Assembly: GCA_046305255.1 (NCBI GenBank)
Contig: JBKCCF010000082.1
Location: 1-11,120, forward strand
DNA from: UBA6136 sp046305255
GTDB lineage: Bacteria > Pseudomonadota > Gammaproteobacteria > Methylococcales > Methylococcaceae
Reading direction: 5' to 3'
Length of the DNA: 11,120 nt
Both the position numbers and the translations under genes were made by a program. How positions within the stretch are numbered: the first letter of the stretch is position 1; each line of letters begins with the position of its first letter. Under the pieces are notes generated by a model. It ran no database searches. It worked only from the letters and a program-made list of their open reading frames with translations, and was not told where the DNA came from. Positions 1-6,022 of this stretch are shown in pieces.

Positions 1-256
1 CATCCGCCAGCTCGGAGGGCGGCCACGGGAGTTGGGCATCGGCTTCGGCCAGTTCATCCAAAGAGGCCTGATAACGCACTGAAGGCAATAGCGGCAAGGC
101 ACCAACTTCGCCAGGTTTGATGGATTGATCAACCGGGAACAGCTCAATGGTCTGACCGCCCTCGGTCGACAGGCGGGTGCAGGCAACGACCGTATGGGTA
201 GTACCTAAATCAATACCGACGAGGTATTCAGGGTGGTCGCGGGTGGGGAGTGGCAT
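1..256 (-). CDS. Hsp70-family (DnaK-like) chaperone, second copy, N-terminal fragment
   Basis: This is the first 85 codons of a gene that runs off the left edge. The product opens with a short leader and then the Hsp70 phosphate-1 loop VGIDLGTTHTVV (residues 13-24), the ATP-binding hallmark of the Hsp70/actin fold. The next 60 residues resemble the complete Hsp70 encoded just upstream (393-2228): both have a PG-x-VG element, then LPS-xx-YQA, then LPW. The two are therefore tandem paralogues, not pieces of one gene. The ATG at 254-256 is chosen because it puts the nucleotide loop about 13 residues in, as in the paralogue, and there is no in-frame alternative just upstream. No good Shine-Dalgarno sequence precedes it. 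A 136-nt gap with a hairpin separates it from the preceding gene. Its substrate and the rest of its architecture are not visible. Confidence 0.85.
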   Translation of the reverse strand, partial: MPLPTRDHPEYLVGIDLGTTHTVVACTRLSTEGGQTIELFPVDQSIKPGEVGALPLLPSVRYQASLDELAEADAQLPWPPSELAD

Positions 257-337
257 GGCAGAGTGACGATGAGGGAGGACTGCGCGACGTTAATCCGTGG
301 AGGATACGGGTACCTGGGAGGCTTCGAGATTGCACGT

Positions 338-368
338 CAACCCGTCAGGTCCAGACCCCGACGGGTTG
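338..368. repeat. Intergenic hairpin between the two Hsp70 genes
   Basis: CAACCCGTC (338-346) and GACGGGTTG (360-368) form a perfect 9-bp inverted repeat. Inside it, GGTC (348-351) and GACC (354-357) can extend the stem. It lies in the 136-nt gap between the stop of one Hsp70 gene and the start of the next. No T-run follows on either strand, so it does not look like a classical intrinsic terminator. An RNA-processing, stabilising or attenuating stem between two co-oriented genes is an inference only. Confidence 0.5.
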
Positions 369-392
369 CGGTCGTGAGTGGACCGTGCGGGA

Positions 393-2228
393 TCAGGTCT
401 CGCTACGGACATCAAACTCGACCTTCCAGCGCTCATCACCGTCCCGGGAGACCGCCTCCAGTTCCAGCGTACCGATTTCTGTGACGCGGGCGGCCAAACG
501 CACAGGGACGACTTCGCCGGGCTGATGCCGCTCGGCCGAAAGGACGATTTCAACATCGGTCAATTCATCGATTTCGTCCGGCATCCAGTAATCAATGCGG
601 GTACCGACCACATCATCGCGCCGCACAGTGGACGAGAAGAAGCGGAACCGGACCGGTTCACCGACCACTACGCCAAATTCATGCGGTGGCAGGGCGGCGT
701 CGGTACCTTCCTCCATCCCGAACGGGGCAATGCAAAGCGCTTCGAGCGGTGGCGGAAAACCCGGCACGGCGGGCATGGCGCTTTCCACTCCCACATAATA
801 AGCCGCCCCCGTTCCGCCGCGAATACGGACACCCTTGCCCTTGCGGACATAGCCGTAATAGGCGGCCCCGCGAGAGACAGCAAGATCAAGATCAGCGCCA
901 GGCAACAGCCGGGCGGCAGCCGCACCATCGCTGGCCAGCCATTGGTTGAGCACTTCCAGCAATCGCTGCTCCAATGCCCGGGCCTTGAATACGCCGCCAT
1001 TCAGCATGACCACCGTGGGATGCAGGAAGCTGGCACCTTCCATCGGGGCAAAACCCTGCAACTCATTGGTCGCACCTATCTGACGCGCCAGGAAAGCGGC
1101 CAGATGGCTGGTGATACGGGCGTCCTGTGCGTAGGGCAGATTGATCGTTGTGAGGCCGGTGCGGGCCTGATGAGCCGGACGGTCCGTGATATCGACCCTG
1201 GGGAAGAAGCCTTCAACCAGGGCATTGTTCACTTCATCCCGGGTGAGGCGGGTCCTCAGAACCCCGCCGATCAGGGACGACCCGCGACTGGGGACGACAA
1301 TGGCCACTTCTGACGAGTCCGGATCGGACAGCAGGGTTTCCTTGGCATCGCGGCAGGCATGCGTGAGCGCCTGCAACTGCCAGGCTTCCAGACGTTTGCC
1401 TTCGGCCTGCAGTTTAGCTCTCAGTACATAGGCCAGCGCCAGATCCATGTTGTCGCCGCCCAGCAGGATGTGATCACCAATTGCGACGCGGTTCAGGTTG
1501 AGGTTGCCCTCCTCTTCGGTCACGGCAATCAGTGACAGGTCGGTGGTACCGCCGCCAACATCCACTACCAGAATGACATCACCCGGTCTGACCTGCTCGC
1601 GCCAGCCGCCGGCGCTGGACTGGATCCAGCTATAGAGCGCGGACTGGGGTTCCTCCAACAACACCGCCTGACGAAGACCGACCGCCTGAGCAGCCTCGAC
1701 AGTCAGTTCGCGCGCTGCGGGATCAAACGACGCCGGTACGGTAATGACCAGATCCTGTTCGGCCAGTGGCGCATCGGGAAAGCGCTGATTCCAGGCATCG
1801 CGCAAGTGACGGAGATAGGCGATGGACGCCTGCAGCGGTGAAACCCGGCTGACTTCTTCGGGCGATTGCGGCGGCAGTATGGCCGCTCGCCGGTCTACCC
1901 CGCCATGCGATAGCCAGCTCTTGGCACTGGCCACCAGACGAATCGGTGTCTTACCGCCCAGTGATCGGGCCATTTCACCCACTATGGCCGACGGGCTGGC
2001 ATCCCAGGGCAGAACGAGGTCGCCGGGCGCCAGTTCGGCCTCATGGGCCTGATACATGAAGGAGGGGAGCTGGGATTTCTCACCGATAACACCCGGCGAA
2101 ATCAGTTGCGGAATATCCAGCACCTGCAGCGGGGCCTTCTCCCCATCCACGCTGCCCAGTTCAACATAAGATACAACGCTGTGGGTCGTACCCAGATCTA
2201 TGCCGACGGAGTAACAAGGCACGCTCAC
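393..2228 (-). CDS. Atypical Hsp70-family (DnaK-like) chaperone, 611 aa
   Basis: This is a complete Hsp70-superfamily protein, expected to be a cytoplasmic ATP-driven chaperone. Visible nucleotide-binding elements are phosphate-1 GIDLGTTHS (9-17), a lysine in SAKSWL (K103) that could match the catalytic lysine of DnaK, connect-1 VPASFDP (164-170), phosphate-2 DVGGGTTDLS (223-232), GGDNMD (257-262, compare GGEDFD in DnaK) and the adenosine motif LNGGVFKA (409-416). Phosphate-2 and the adenosine motif are about 185 residues apart, roughly 45 more than in DnaK, so this lobe carries an insertion. The region after residue 460 looks beta-rich and ends without an obvious helical lid or an EEVD-like tail. 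The start is GTG at 2226-2228, overlapping the TGA of the DUF2760 gene as GTGA, which implies translational coupling. A GTG two codons later is a possible alternative. It is not canonical dnaK, and no dnaJ or grpE is adjacent. The client is unknown. Confidence 0.93.
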   Translation of the reverse strand: MSVPCYSVGIDLGTTHSVVSYVELGSVDGEKAPLQVLDIPQLISPGVIGEKSQLPSFMYQAHEAELAPGDLVLPWDASPSAIVGEMARSLGGKTPIRLVASAKSWLSHGGVDRRAAILPPQSPEEVSRVSPLQASIAYLRHLRDAWNQRFPDAPLAEQDLVITVPASFDPAARELTVEAAQAVGLRQAVLLEEPQSALYSWIQSSAGGWREQVRPGDVILVVDVGGGTTDLSLIAVTEEEGNLNLNRVAIGDHILLGGDNMDLALAYVLRAKLQAEGKRLEAWQLQALTHACRDAKETLLSDPDSSEVAIVVPSRGSSLIGGVLRTRLTRDEVNNALVEGFFPRVDITDRPAHQARTGLTTINLPYAQDARITSHLAAFLARQIGATNELQGFAPMEGASFLHPTVVMLNGGVFKARALEQRLLEVLNQWLASDGAAAARLLPGADLDLAVSRGAAYYGYVRKGKGVRIRGGTGAAYYVGVESAMPAVPGFPPPLEALCIAPFGMEEGTDAALPPHEFGVVVGEPVRFRFFSSTVRRDDVVGTRIDYWMPDEIDELTDVEIVLSAERHQPGEVVPVRLAARVTEIGTLELEAVSRDGDERWKVEFDVRSET

Positions 2229-2866
2229 AGTTCCACCTCCGCCTCGGCCAGTACCCTGACATCATGACCTTCAGCCACTTTCGGCAGAGTGATACGCGAC
2301 ACACGCCAGCCGCGATGGATGAGGGTACCGGAGAACGGTGGTTCACCAACAATGTTGCCGGTGACACGCACCGTGGAAGGATCAAAACCCTTGGGCAGGG
2401 TGATGCCGGCATTTTCAGATTCGGAACGCACCGGCATCAGCTCTAGGTGCTGTTGGAGTACCTTGCGACAGCCTTCATGCACGATACGGACCGCCGCGCC
2501 AATGTCGGCATCGGCATGGCCGCCGATGTTTTCCTGCACGAAGTCAATAAAGCGGGCCTCCTTCTGCAGCAGACCCAGCAGTTGCAGGGCGGCATCAGGG
2601 CTTGATTCCCTGATGACAACGGGTTCAGCCGGGGTCGGTTTGGCGGCCATGGGTGGGGGCTCGACGCGGGCCGGGGCCTTAGCCGGAGCCGCTACCGGCT
2701 GCGCTGCAGCGGCCTTGAGTGTCGCCACCCGCCGGTTCACCGATGCGCTGATCAGTGCCAATAGAATGAAGGCCAGCATCATCAGCAGCAGCGCGGCTGC
2801 CAGGGCAATGTGAACCAGATCCAGGGTTGTAGGGATGAGCGTGAGATCAAGCTGCATACTCTGCAT
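2225..2866 (-). CDS. DUF2760 family protein with N-terminal membrane anchor
   Basis: The protein has 213 aa in three parts: a hydrophobic segment at about 17-40, probably one membrane helix with the C-terminal part in the cytoplasm; an Ala/Pro-rich linker at about 52-83; and a conserved-looking globular domain at 90-213. That domain holds LLQKEARFIDFVQENI (99-114), IGAAVRIVHEGCRKVL (122-137), GFDPSTVRVTGN (160-171) and PPFSGTLIHRGWR (176-188), which I recognise as the pattern of the DUF2760 family. No function is established that I know of, and there is no HPD tripeptide, so it is not a J-domain protein. The gene overlaps the Hsp70 gene by 4 nt (GTGA), so its likely role is as membrane-located partner or regulator of the Hsp70 pair (inference). 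The start is ATG 2864-2866, with GAGG about 11 nt upstream; a second ATG three codons later is possible. Confidence 0.85.
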   Translation of the reverse strand: MQSMQLDLTLIPTTLDLVHIALAAALLLMMLAFILLALISASVNRRVATLKAAAAQPVAAPAKAPARVEPPPMAAKPTPAEPVVIRESSPDAALQLLGLLQKEARFIDFVQENIGGHADADIGAAVRIVHEGCRKVLQQHLELMPVRSESENAGITLPKGFDPSTVRVTGNIVGEPPFSGTLIHRGWRVSRITLPKVAEGHDVRVLAEAEVEL

Positions 2867-3012
2867 GGGGTGTATTACCTCGAAAATCGGTATGGCCGGC
2901 TCGGGCGCGGCAAGGGGTTGGTTTAATAGAGCAGGCGTCTGACAGGCCCACTACGGGGTGGACGGTAGACGCTGGCCCGGCGCGGGATGGGGCCGCTACA
3001 AACAGGAAGCTG

Positions 3013-3423
3013 TCAGGGCTTCTCTGCGGGTAACCGTGTGGCCTGTGCAGCCATCATGACCTTGACAATCTGCTGGGCAGCCCGTGACCGTTTGCTGCGG
3101 TTATAGCGGTCGGATATGACACCGGGGACTTTTTCGGCATCAAAGGCTGCCTTGATCAGGGTCAACTTGCTTTCGCACTGACTTAATATGAGGTCGGTCA
3201 GTTTGCGCGCATCCTCTTTGTCGTTGTAATGCGCCCTGGTTTCGTCGTTGAGGCATTTCTGATATTCCTCCAGTCCCTCGTGGACTTTTTTCTGAGTTGC
3301 CTCACTGAGGGTCGTTGGCTGCCATTCCTGCTTGATGGGCTCGGGCTCTGCAGCATTCACGACAGTTGCGATCAGCAAAACCCCGACAAGACCGGTTCGG
3401 CCCAGGTAAGTCCTAATATTCAT
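3013..3423 (-). CDS. Small exported hypothetical protein with two cysteines
   Basis: This protein of 136 aa belongs to no family I recognise. Residues 1-24 form a Sec-type signal peptide: positive residues at R4 and R9, a hydrophobic core at 11-22, and a probable cleavage site after VNA at 22-24. The mature part is polar and looks mostly helical. It has only two cysteines, C57 (QKCLND) and C83 (SQCESK), spaced so that they could form one periplasmic disulfide, and a basic stretch at 107-115 (RYNRSKRSR). The start ATG at 3421-3423 has GGGGAT about 7 nt upstream. The gene begins 22 nt after the stop of the exported cupin gene, so the two are probably co-transcribed and may act in the same compartment. 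Function unknown. Confidence 0.75.
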   Translation of the reverse strand: MNIRTYLGRTGLVGVLLIATVVNAAEPEPIKQEWQPTTLSEATQKKVHEGLEEYQKCLNDETRAHYNDKEDARKLTDLILSQCESKLTLIKAAFDAEKVPGVISDRYNRSKRSRAAQQIVKVMMAAQATRLPAEKP

Positions 3424-3445
3424 AGCGGTATCCCCAAAACGGCGT

Positions 3446-3832
3446 TTATTTCACCGTGGTCATTTCAAAAATAATGAGTTCAGCTTCACCATCGCTGAGA
3501 TTTTCGGCCGTCATGGTGTTGCCGGACTCCCAGAACACCTGGCCTGGGCCAAACTCCTGGGTCTGTCCTGCTTCCTGAATTTTGACCCGACCCTTGACCA
3601 CATAGCGTGGACCCGGCCCGTCATGCACGTGCTCAGGTGTCTTGAACCCCTTGGCCAGCGTCACTCGCAGAACTTTGGCTGTAATTTTGTTGCCGGGTAA
3701 TTCCAGCGGTTTCTCCAGTAGCACCTGCATCGGCGGCATAGTCACAGGTGCCGGTTCCTCGGCCCCGGCTACCGTAGCCAGCAGCAGCCAGTACATAGCC
3801 AGGCCTGCTCTTAAACTCAGGTTGATCGACAT
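3446..3832 (-). CDS. Exported small cupin-domain protein
   Basis: The protein has 128 aa from the chosen start. Residues 1-24 are a signal peptide (LAMYWLLLATVAGA, cleavage before EEP). The rest is a single cupin barrel. Cupin motif 1 is seen as G62...HVH (68-70)...YVVKG (77-81), but the usual glutamate of that motif is replaced by the local GPGPR sequence. Motif 2 (FGPGQVFWESGNTMTAEN, 95-111... ends at N111) keeps the glycines and the final Asn but lacks its histidine. Only two of the four usual metal ligands remain, so it may be a binding or sensor protein and not a metal-dependent enzyme. The reading frame is open back to 3907, but the ATG at 3830-3832 is preferred: CAGGAGA lies about 7 nt upstream and a signal peptide follows directly. 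The substrate is unknown. Confidence 0.8.
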   Translation of the reverse strand: MSINLSLRAGLAMYWLLLATVAGAEEPAPVTMPPMQVLLEKPLELPGNKITAKVLRVTLAKGFKTPEHVHDGPGPRYVVKGRVKIQEAGQTQEFGPGQVFWESGNTMTAENLSDGEAELIIFEMTTVK

Positions 3833-3925
3833 GACGGGTCTCTCCTGTTTTTTCTTACATTCATGGCCTCGCGAGTTCTCACTGCGGGGAGCGCCAGCGG
3901 TGTACAAACCAACCGCACCGAGGTC

Positions 3926-4654
3926 TCAGCGACCGGCAACTTCTTCAACCTCGGCAATATGGGCACGACGCTGTAGCCACATCACGCCGAGAATGTCCCA
4001 TATACCCACCCACAACCGGTGCCAGGTACCGTACTTGGACTGCCCCATGGTGCGCGGCCGGTGATTCACGTCTACCGAAACAACCCTGCCGCCCGCCCTT
4101 TGCGCGAGCGCCGGCAGGAAACGGTGCATATGATCGAAATCCGGCATCTCAAGGAAAAGCACCCGGTCGAAGACCTTCAGACCGCAGCCAGTGTCAGGGG
4201 TTTCATCCTGTAACAAAGCGGCACGAATGCCATTGGCGATGCGGGATGAGAGTTTGCGCCAGCCGGTGTCCTTACGCTTGCGGCGGTGTCCGGCCACCAT
4301 ACCGCCTTTACCGGTCGTGCCGAGCGACTTAAGAGCGACCAGCATGCCGGGAATGTTGGCAGGGTCGTTCTGGCCATCGCCGTCAAGGGTTGCGATCACC
4401 CTGCCACGTGCCGCAAGAATCCCGCTACGGAGCGCGGTACTCTGCCCGCAGCAGTGGATATGACGCAATACCCGAAGACGTGGGTGCTGACCCATCAGCG
4501 CCTCCAGTCGTATCAGCGTGTCATCCGTGCTGCCATCATCAATGTAGATGATTTCGTAGTCAGCCACCGCAACGACAGCCGCCTCAATTTCCTCGATCAG
4601 GGGTTTCAGGTTGTCGGTTTCGTTATGTACCGGGACAACAATGCTCAGTTCCAT
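3926..4654 (-). CDS. Family 2 glycosyltransferase, DPM1/ArnC-like
   Basis: This is a complete 242-aa GT-A-fold glycosyltransferase. Typical GT2 elements are visible: IVVPVHNE (5-12), DDGSTDDT (39-46), the metal/nucleotide-sugar motif DGDGQNDP (91-98), DTGCGLK (154-160), HRFLPAL (177-183) and RTMGQSKYG (201-209). The last is characteristic of dolichol-phosphate mannosyltransferase and ArnC/GtrB-like enzymes that load a sugar onto a polyprenyl phosphate. It has no C-terminal membrane helix pair as in ArnC or GtrB; a short hydrophobic segment (215-227) may bind the membrane peripherally. Sugar and acceptor cannot be told from the sequence. ATG 4652-4654 has AGGA 8 nt upstream and lies 17 nt after the purM stop, so co-transcription with purM is likely. 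No partner for sugar transfer, such as a flippase or GT-C enzyme, is in the window. Confidence 0.92.
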   Translation of the reverse strand: MELSIVVPVHNETDNLKPLIEEIEAAVVAVADYEIIYIDDGSTDDTLIRLEALMGQHPRLRVLRHIHCCGQSTALRSGILAARGRVIATLDGDGQNDPANIPGMLVALKSLGTTGKGGMVAGHRRKRKDTGWRKLSSRIANGIRAALLQDETPDTGCGLKVFDRVLFLEMPDFDHMHRFLPALAQRAGGRVVSVDVNHRPRTMGQSKYGTWHRLWVGIWDILGVMWLQRRAHIAEVEEVAGR

Positions 4655-4671
4655 TGTATTTTTCCTGTCTG

Positions 4672-5718
4672 TTACCAGTCGTTCAGATAGCGGACACGGT
4701 CACCGCCCCCGGCACTGATGACCTCACCGATCACCTGCGCCGCTTCACCCGTAGCGGCAAGACTGGCCAGCGCCGCAGCCTCATGCTCCGGCGCGACAGA
4801 AACGATCATGCCGAGTCCACAATTGAAGGTCTTCAGCATTTCCGCACGGCTGATCTGGCCGGTCGATTGGAGCCATTCGAAAATGGCGGACCTGTTCCAG
4901 GTCGCGAGATCAATGCTGGCGGCCGCCCCTTCAGGCAGGACTCGCGGCAAATTCTCGGTGATGCCACCGCCGGTAATATGGGCAAAAGCATTAACCGGCA
5001 CCGCTGTCATCAGCTGCAATAATGATTTGACATAGATACGCGTCGGCGTCATCAGCCAGTCGGCGAGACTGCGCCCTTCGAGTAGCTGACCGGTATCACC
5101 TCCGGCGCGGGCCAGCACTTTCCGAATCAACGAATAGCCGTTGGAATGCGGGCCTGACGATGCAAGACCGATCAGGCGATCACCCGGCCGTACCCGGGAA
5201 CCATCCAGAATGGCATCTTTTTCGACAACACCGACGCAGAAACCGGCCAGATCATAATCGCCATCACCATACATGCCCGGCATCTCGGCAGTCTCGCCAC
5301 CCACCAACGCGCAGCCGGCCAGTTCGCAGCCCTTGCCTATACCTTCAATGACCGCAGCAGCAACGGCTACGTCGAGATGACCGGTCGCGTAATAATCCAG
5401 GAAAAACAACGGTTCGGCACCCTGCACAATGATGTCATTGACACACATCGCCACCAGATCAATACCCACCCCATCATGGCGACCGGTATCAATCGCCAGT
5501 TTGAGCTTGGTGCCGACGCCGTCCGTTCCCGCGACCAGCACGGGCCGCCGATAGCGATCCACCGGCAATTCGAACAGTGAACCGAACCCGCCCAAACCGG
5601 CAAGCACACCGGGAATGCGGGTGCGGGCAGCAACCGGCTTGATACGATCAACCAGCGCATTTCCGGCGTCGATATCGACACCAGCACTCTTATAGTCAAG
5701 GGGCTTGTCTGTGGGCAT
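4672..5718 (-). CDS. purM: Phosphoribosylformylglycinamidine cyclo-ligase (AIR synthetase)
   Basis: The enzyme closes the imidazole ring in purine synthesis: FGAM + ATP gives AIR + ADP + Pi. The sequence follows E. coli PurM closely over its full length. From the ATG at 5716-5718 (348 aa; E. coli has 345), it contains GTDGVGTK (64-71), CVNDIIVQGAEPLFFLDYYATG (92-113 region), LVGGETAEMPGMY (138-150), SSGPHSNGYSL (187-197), HITGGGITENLPR (247-259) and FNCGLGM (298-304), the ATP- and substrate-binding elements of the family. The ATG start matches the E. coli N-terminus (MTDK versus MPTDK). A TTG three codons upstream (5725-5727) has the better Shine-Dalgarno sequence, GGAG 7 nt away, so the true start may be 5727. 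purN, often the next gene in this group, is absent; a glycosyltransferase gene follows instead. Confidence 0.98.
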   Translation of the reverse strand: MPTDKPLDYKSAGVDIDAGNALVDRIKPVAARTRIPGVLAGLGGFGSLFELPVDRYRRPVLVAGTDGVGTKLKLAIDTGRHDGVGIDLVAMCVNDIIVQGAEPLFFLDYYATGHLDVAVAAAVIEGIGKGCELAGCALVGGETAEMPGMYGDGDYDLAGFCVGVVEKDAILDGSRVRPGDRLIGLASSGPHSNGYSLIRKVLARAGGDTGQLLEGRSLADWLMTPTRIYVKSLLQLMTAVPVNAFAHITGGGITENLPRVLPEGAAASIDLATWNRSAIFEWLQSTGQISRAEMLKTFNCGLGMIVSVAPEHEAAALASLAATGEAAQVIGEVISAGGGDRVRYLNDW

Positions 5719-5782
5719 GGAACTCAAGCAGATTCTCCGAAGAAACGGTCGCAGCGACTGACAGGGCGCTGAACGACACGGG

Positions 5783-5810
5783 ATAATGGACGACTGGAAG
5801 TCAGCGTGAA
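5783..5810 (-). promoter_or_regulatory. purM: Possible sigma-70 promoter for purM
   Basis: Reading the minus strand, TTCACG (5805-5810) and CATTAT (5783-5788) are separated by 16 nt, each matching 4 of 6 bases of the sigma-70 consensus. They lie about 60-90 nt upstream of the purM start. I do not see a PurR box of the E. coli type. The match is weak and the assignment rests mainly on position. Confidence 0.3.
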
Positions 5811-5820
5811 TGGGTTGAGA

Positions 5821-5835
5821 ACCCTGATTCAGGGT
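5821..5835. promoter_or_regulatory. Perfect 15-bp dyad in the divergent control region
   Basis: ACCCTGATTCAGGGT is a perfect inverted repeat with 7-bp arms around a single central base. It lies between the divergent purM and phosphatidyltransferase genes, about 10 bp upstream of the possible purM -35 box. It also overlaps a weak plus-strand promoter-like pair (TTCAGG 5828-5833, 16 nt, TATTTT 5850-5855). No T-run follows on either strand, so it is better read as a possible protein-binding operator than as a terminator. A second, shorter palindrome, ATTGGCCAAT, is at 5864-5873. I do not recognise either as a known operator. Confidence 0.4.
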
Positions 5836-5888
5836 CCGACTGGATGTGCTATTTTACATAGCTATTGGCCAATCCGTCGTATCAACTT

Positions 5889-5895
5889 GGGGAGG
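5889..5895 (+). promoter_or_regulatory. Strong ribosome binding site of the leader ORF
   Basis: GGGGAGG is the best Shine-Dalgarno match in the divergent region. It lies 7 nt before a TTG codon at 5903 that opens a 39-codon frame. It is too far (over 120 nt) from the phosphatidyltransferase ATG to serve it directly. An ATT in the frame of the downstream gene at 5902 would be the only way for it to start that protein, and ATT starts are very rare. Confidence 0.5.
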
Positions 5896-5902
5896 CATCG
5901 CA

Positions 5903-6022
5903 TTGATCGTGAACAAGAACCGGCCTGGGTCCCGACCCGGGGCCACTGTTTGCAAGGACTTGCGTCACCCTACAACAACGCAAGCTCGACCCAACACCGC
6001 CGCCATGGCGCCTCAGCCATGA
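5903..6022 (+). CDS. Possible 39-codon leader ORF coupled to the phosphatidyltransferase gene
   Basis: A TTG at 5903, 7 nt after GGGGAGG, opens a frame of 39 codons whose TGA (6020-6022) overlaps the ATG (6019-6021) of the next gene as ATGA. The downstream gene has no Shine-Dalgarno sequence of its own, so translation of this frame could deliver ribosomes to it by termination-reinitiation. The predicted peptide is basic, rich in Pro, Thr, Arg and Ala, with one Cys, and has no motif, signal peptide or membrane helix I can recognise. It may matter only as a translated leader. A GTG two codons later (5909) is an alternative start. A 7-bp stem (CTTGCGT 5959-5965 with ACGCAAG 5978-5984) lies within it. 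A chance open frame of this size is possible; the combination of ribosome binding site, spacing and overlap is what supports it. Confidence 0.4.
   Translation: MIVNKNRPGSRPGATVCKDLRHPTTTQARPNTAAMAPQP

Noticed and set aside
378..1313. A 311-codon open frame on the plus strand opposite the Hsp70 gene
   Set aside because: It is antisense to a well-supported Hsp70 gene, has no recognisable motif, and is explained by the codon bias of the real gene in GC-rich DNA.
2935..2972. Imperfect dyad GCGTCT...AGACGC as terminator of the upstream genes
   Set aside because: The stem has only 6 outer and 4 inner pairs with a large internal loop and no U-tract, so it is not convincing.
2867..3012. Heat-shock (sigma-32) promoter for the DUF2760-Hsp70 genes
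   Set aside because: On the minus strand CTTCCT and CCCCATCC occur, as do CTTGCC and GGCCATAC, but the spacers are only 11 nt and the -35 matches are poor. I do not call a promoter.
3833..3907. Upstream extension of the cupin gene to 3907 (25 more residues)
   Set aside because: The extension is polar and would bury the signal peptide; the ATG at 3832 has a much better ribosome binding site.
5806..6018. 71-residue N-terminal extension of the phosphatidyltransferase from ATG 5806
   Set aside because: The family normally begins right before the IPNLISL-type segment, and the extension shows no conserved or hydrophobic feature.
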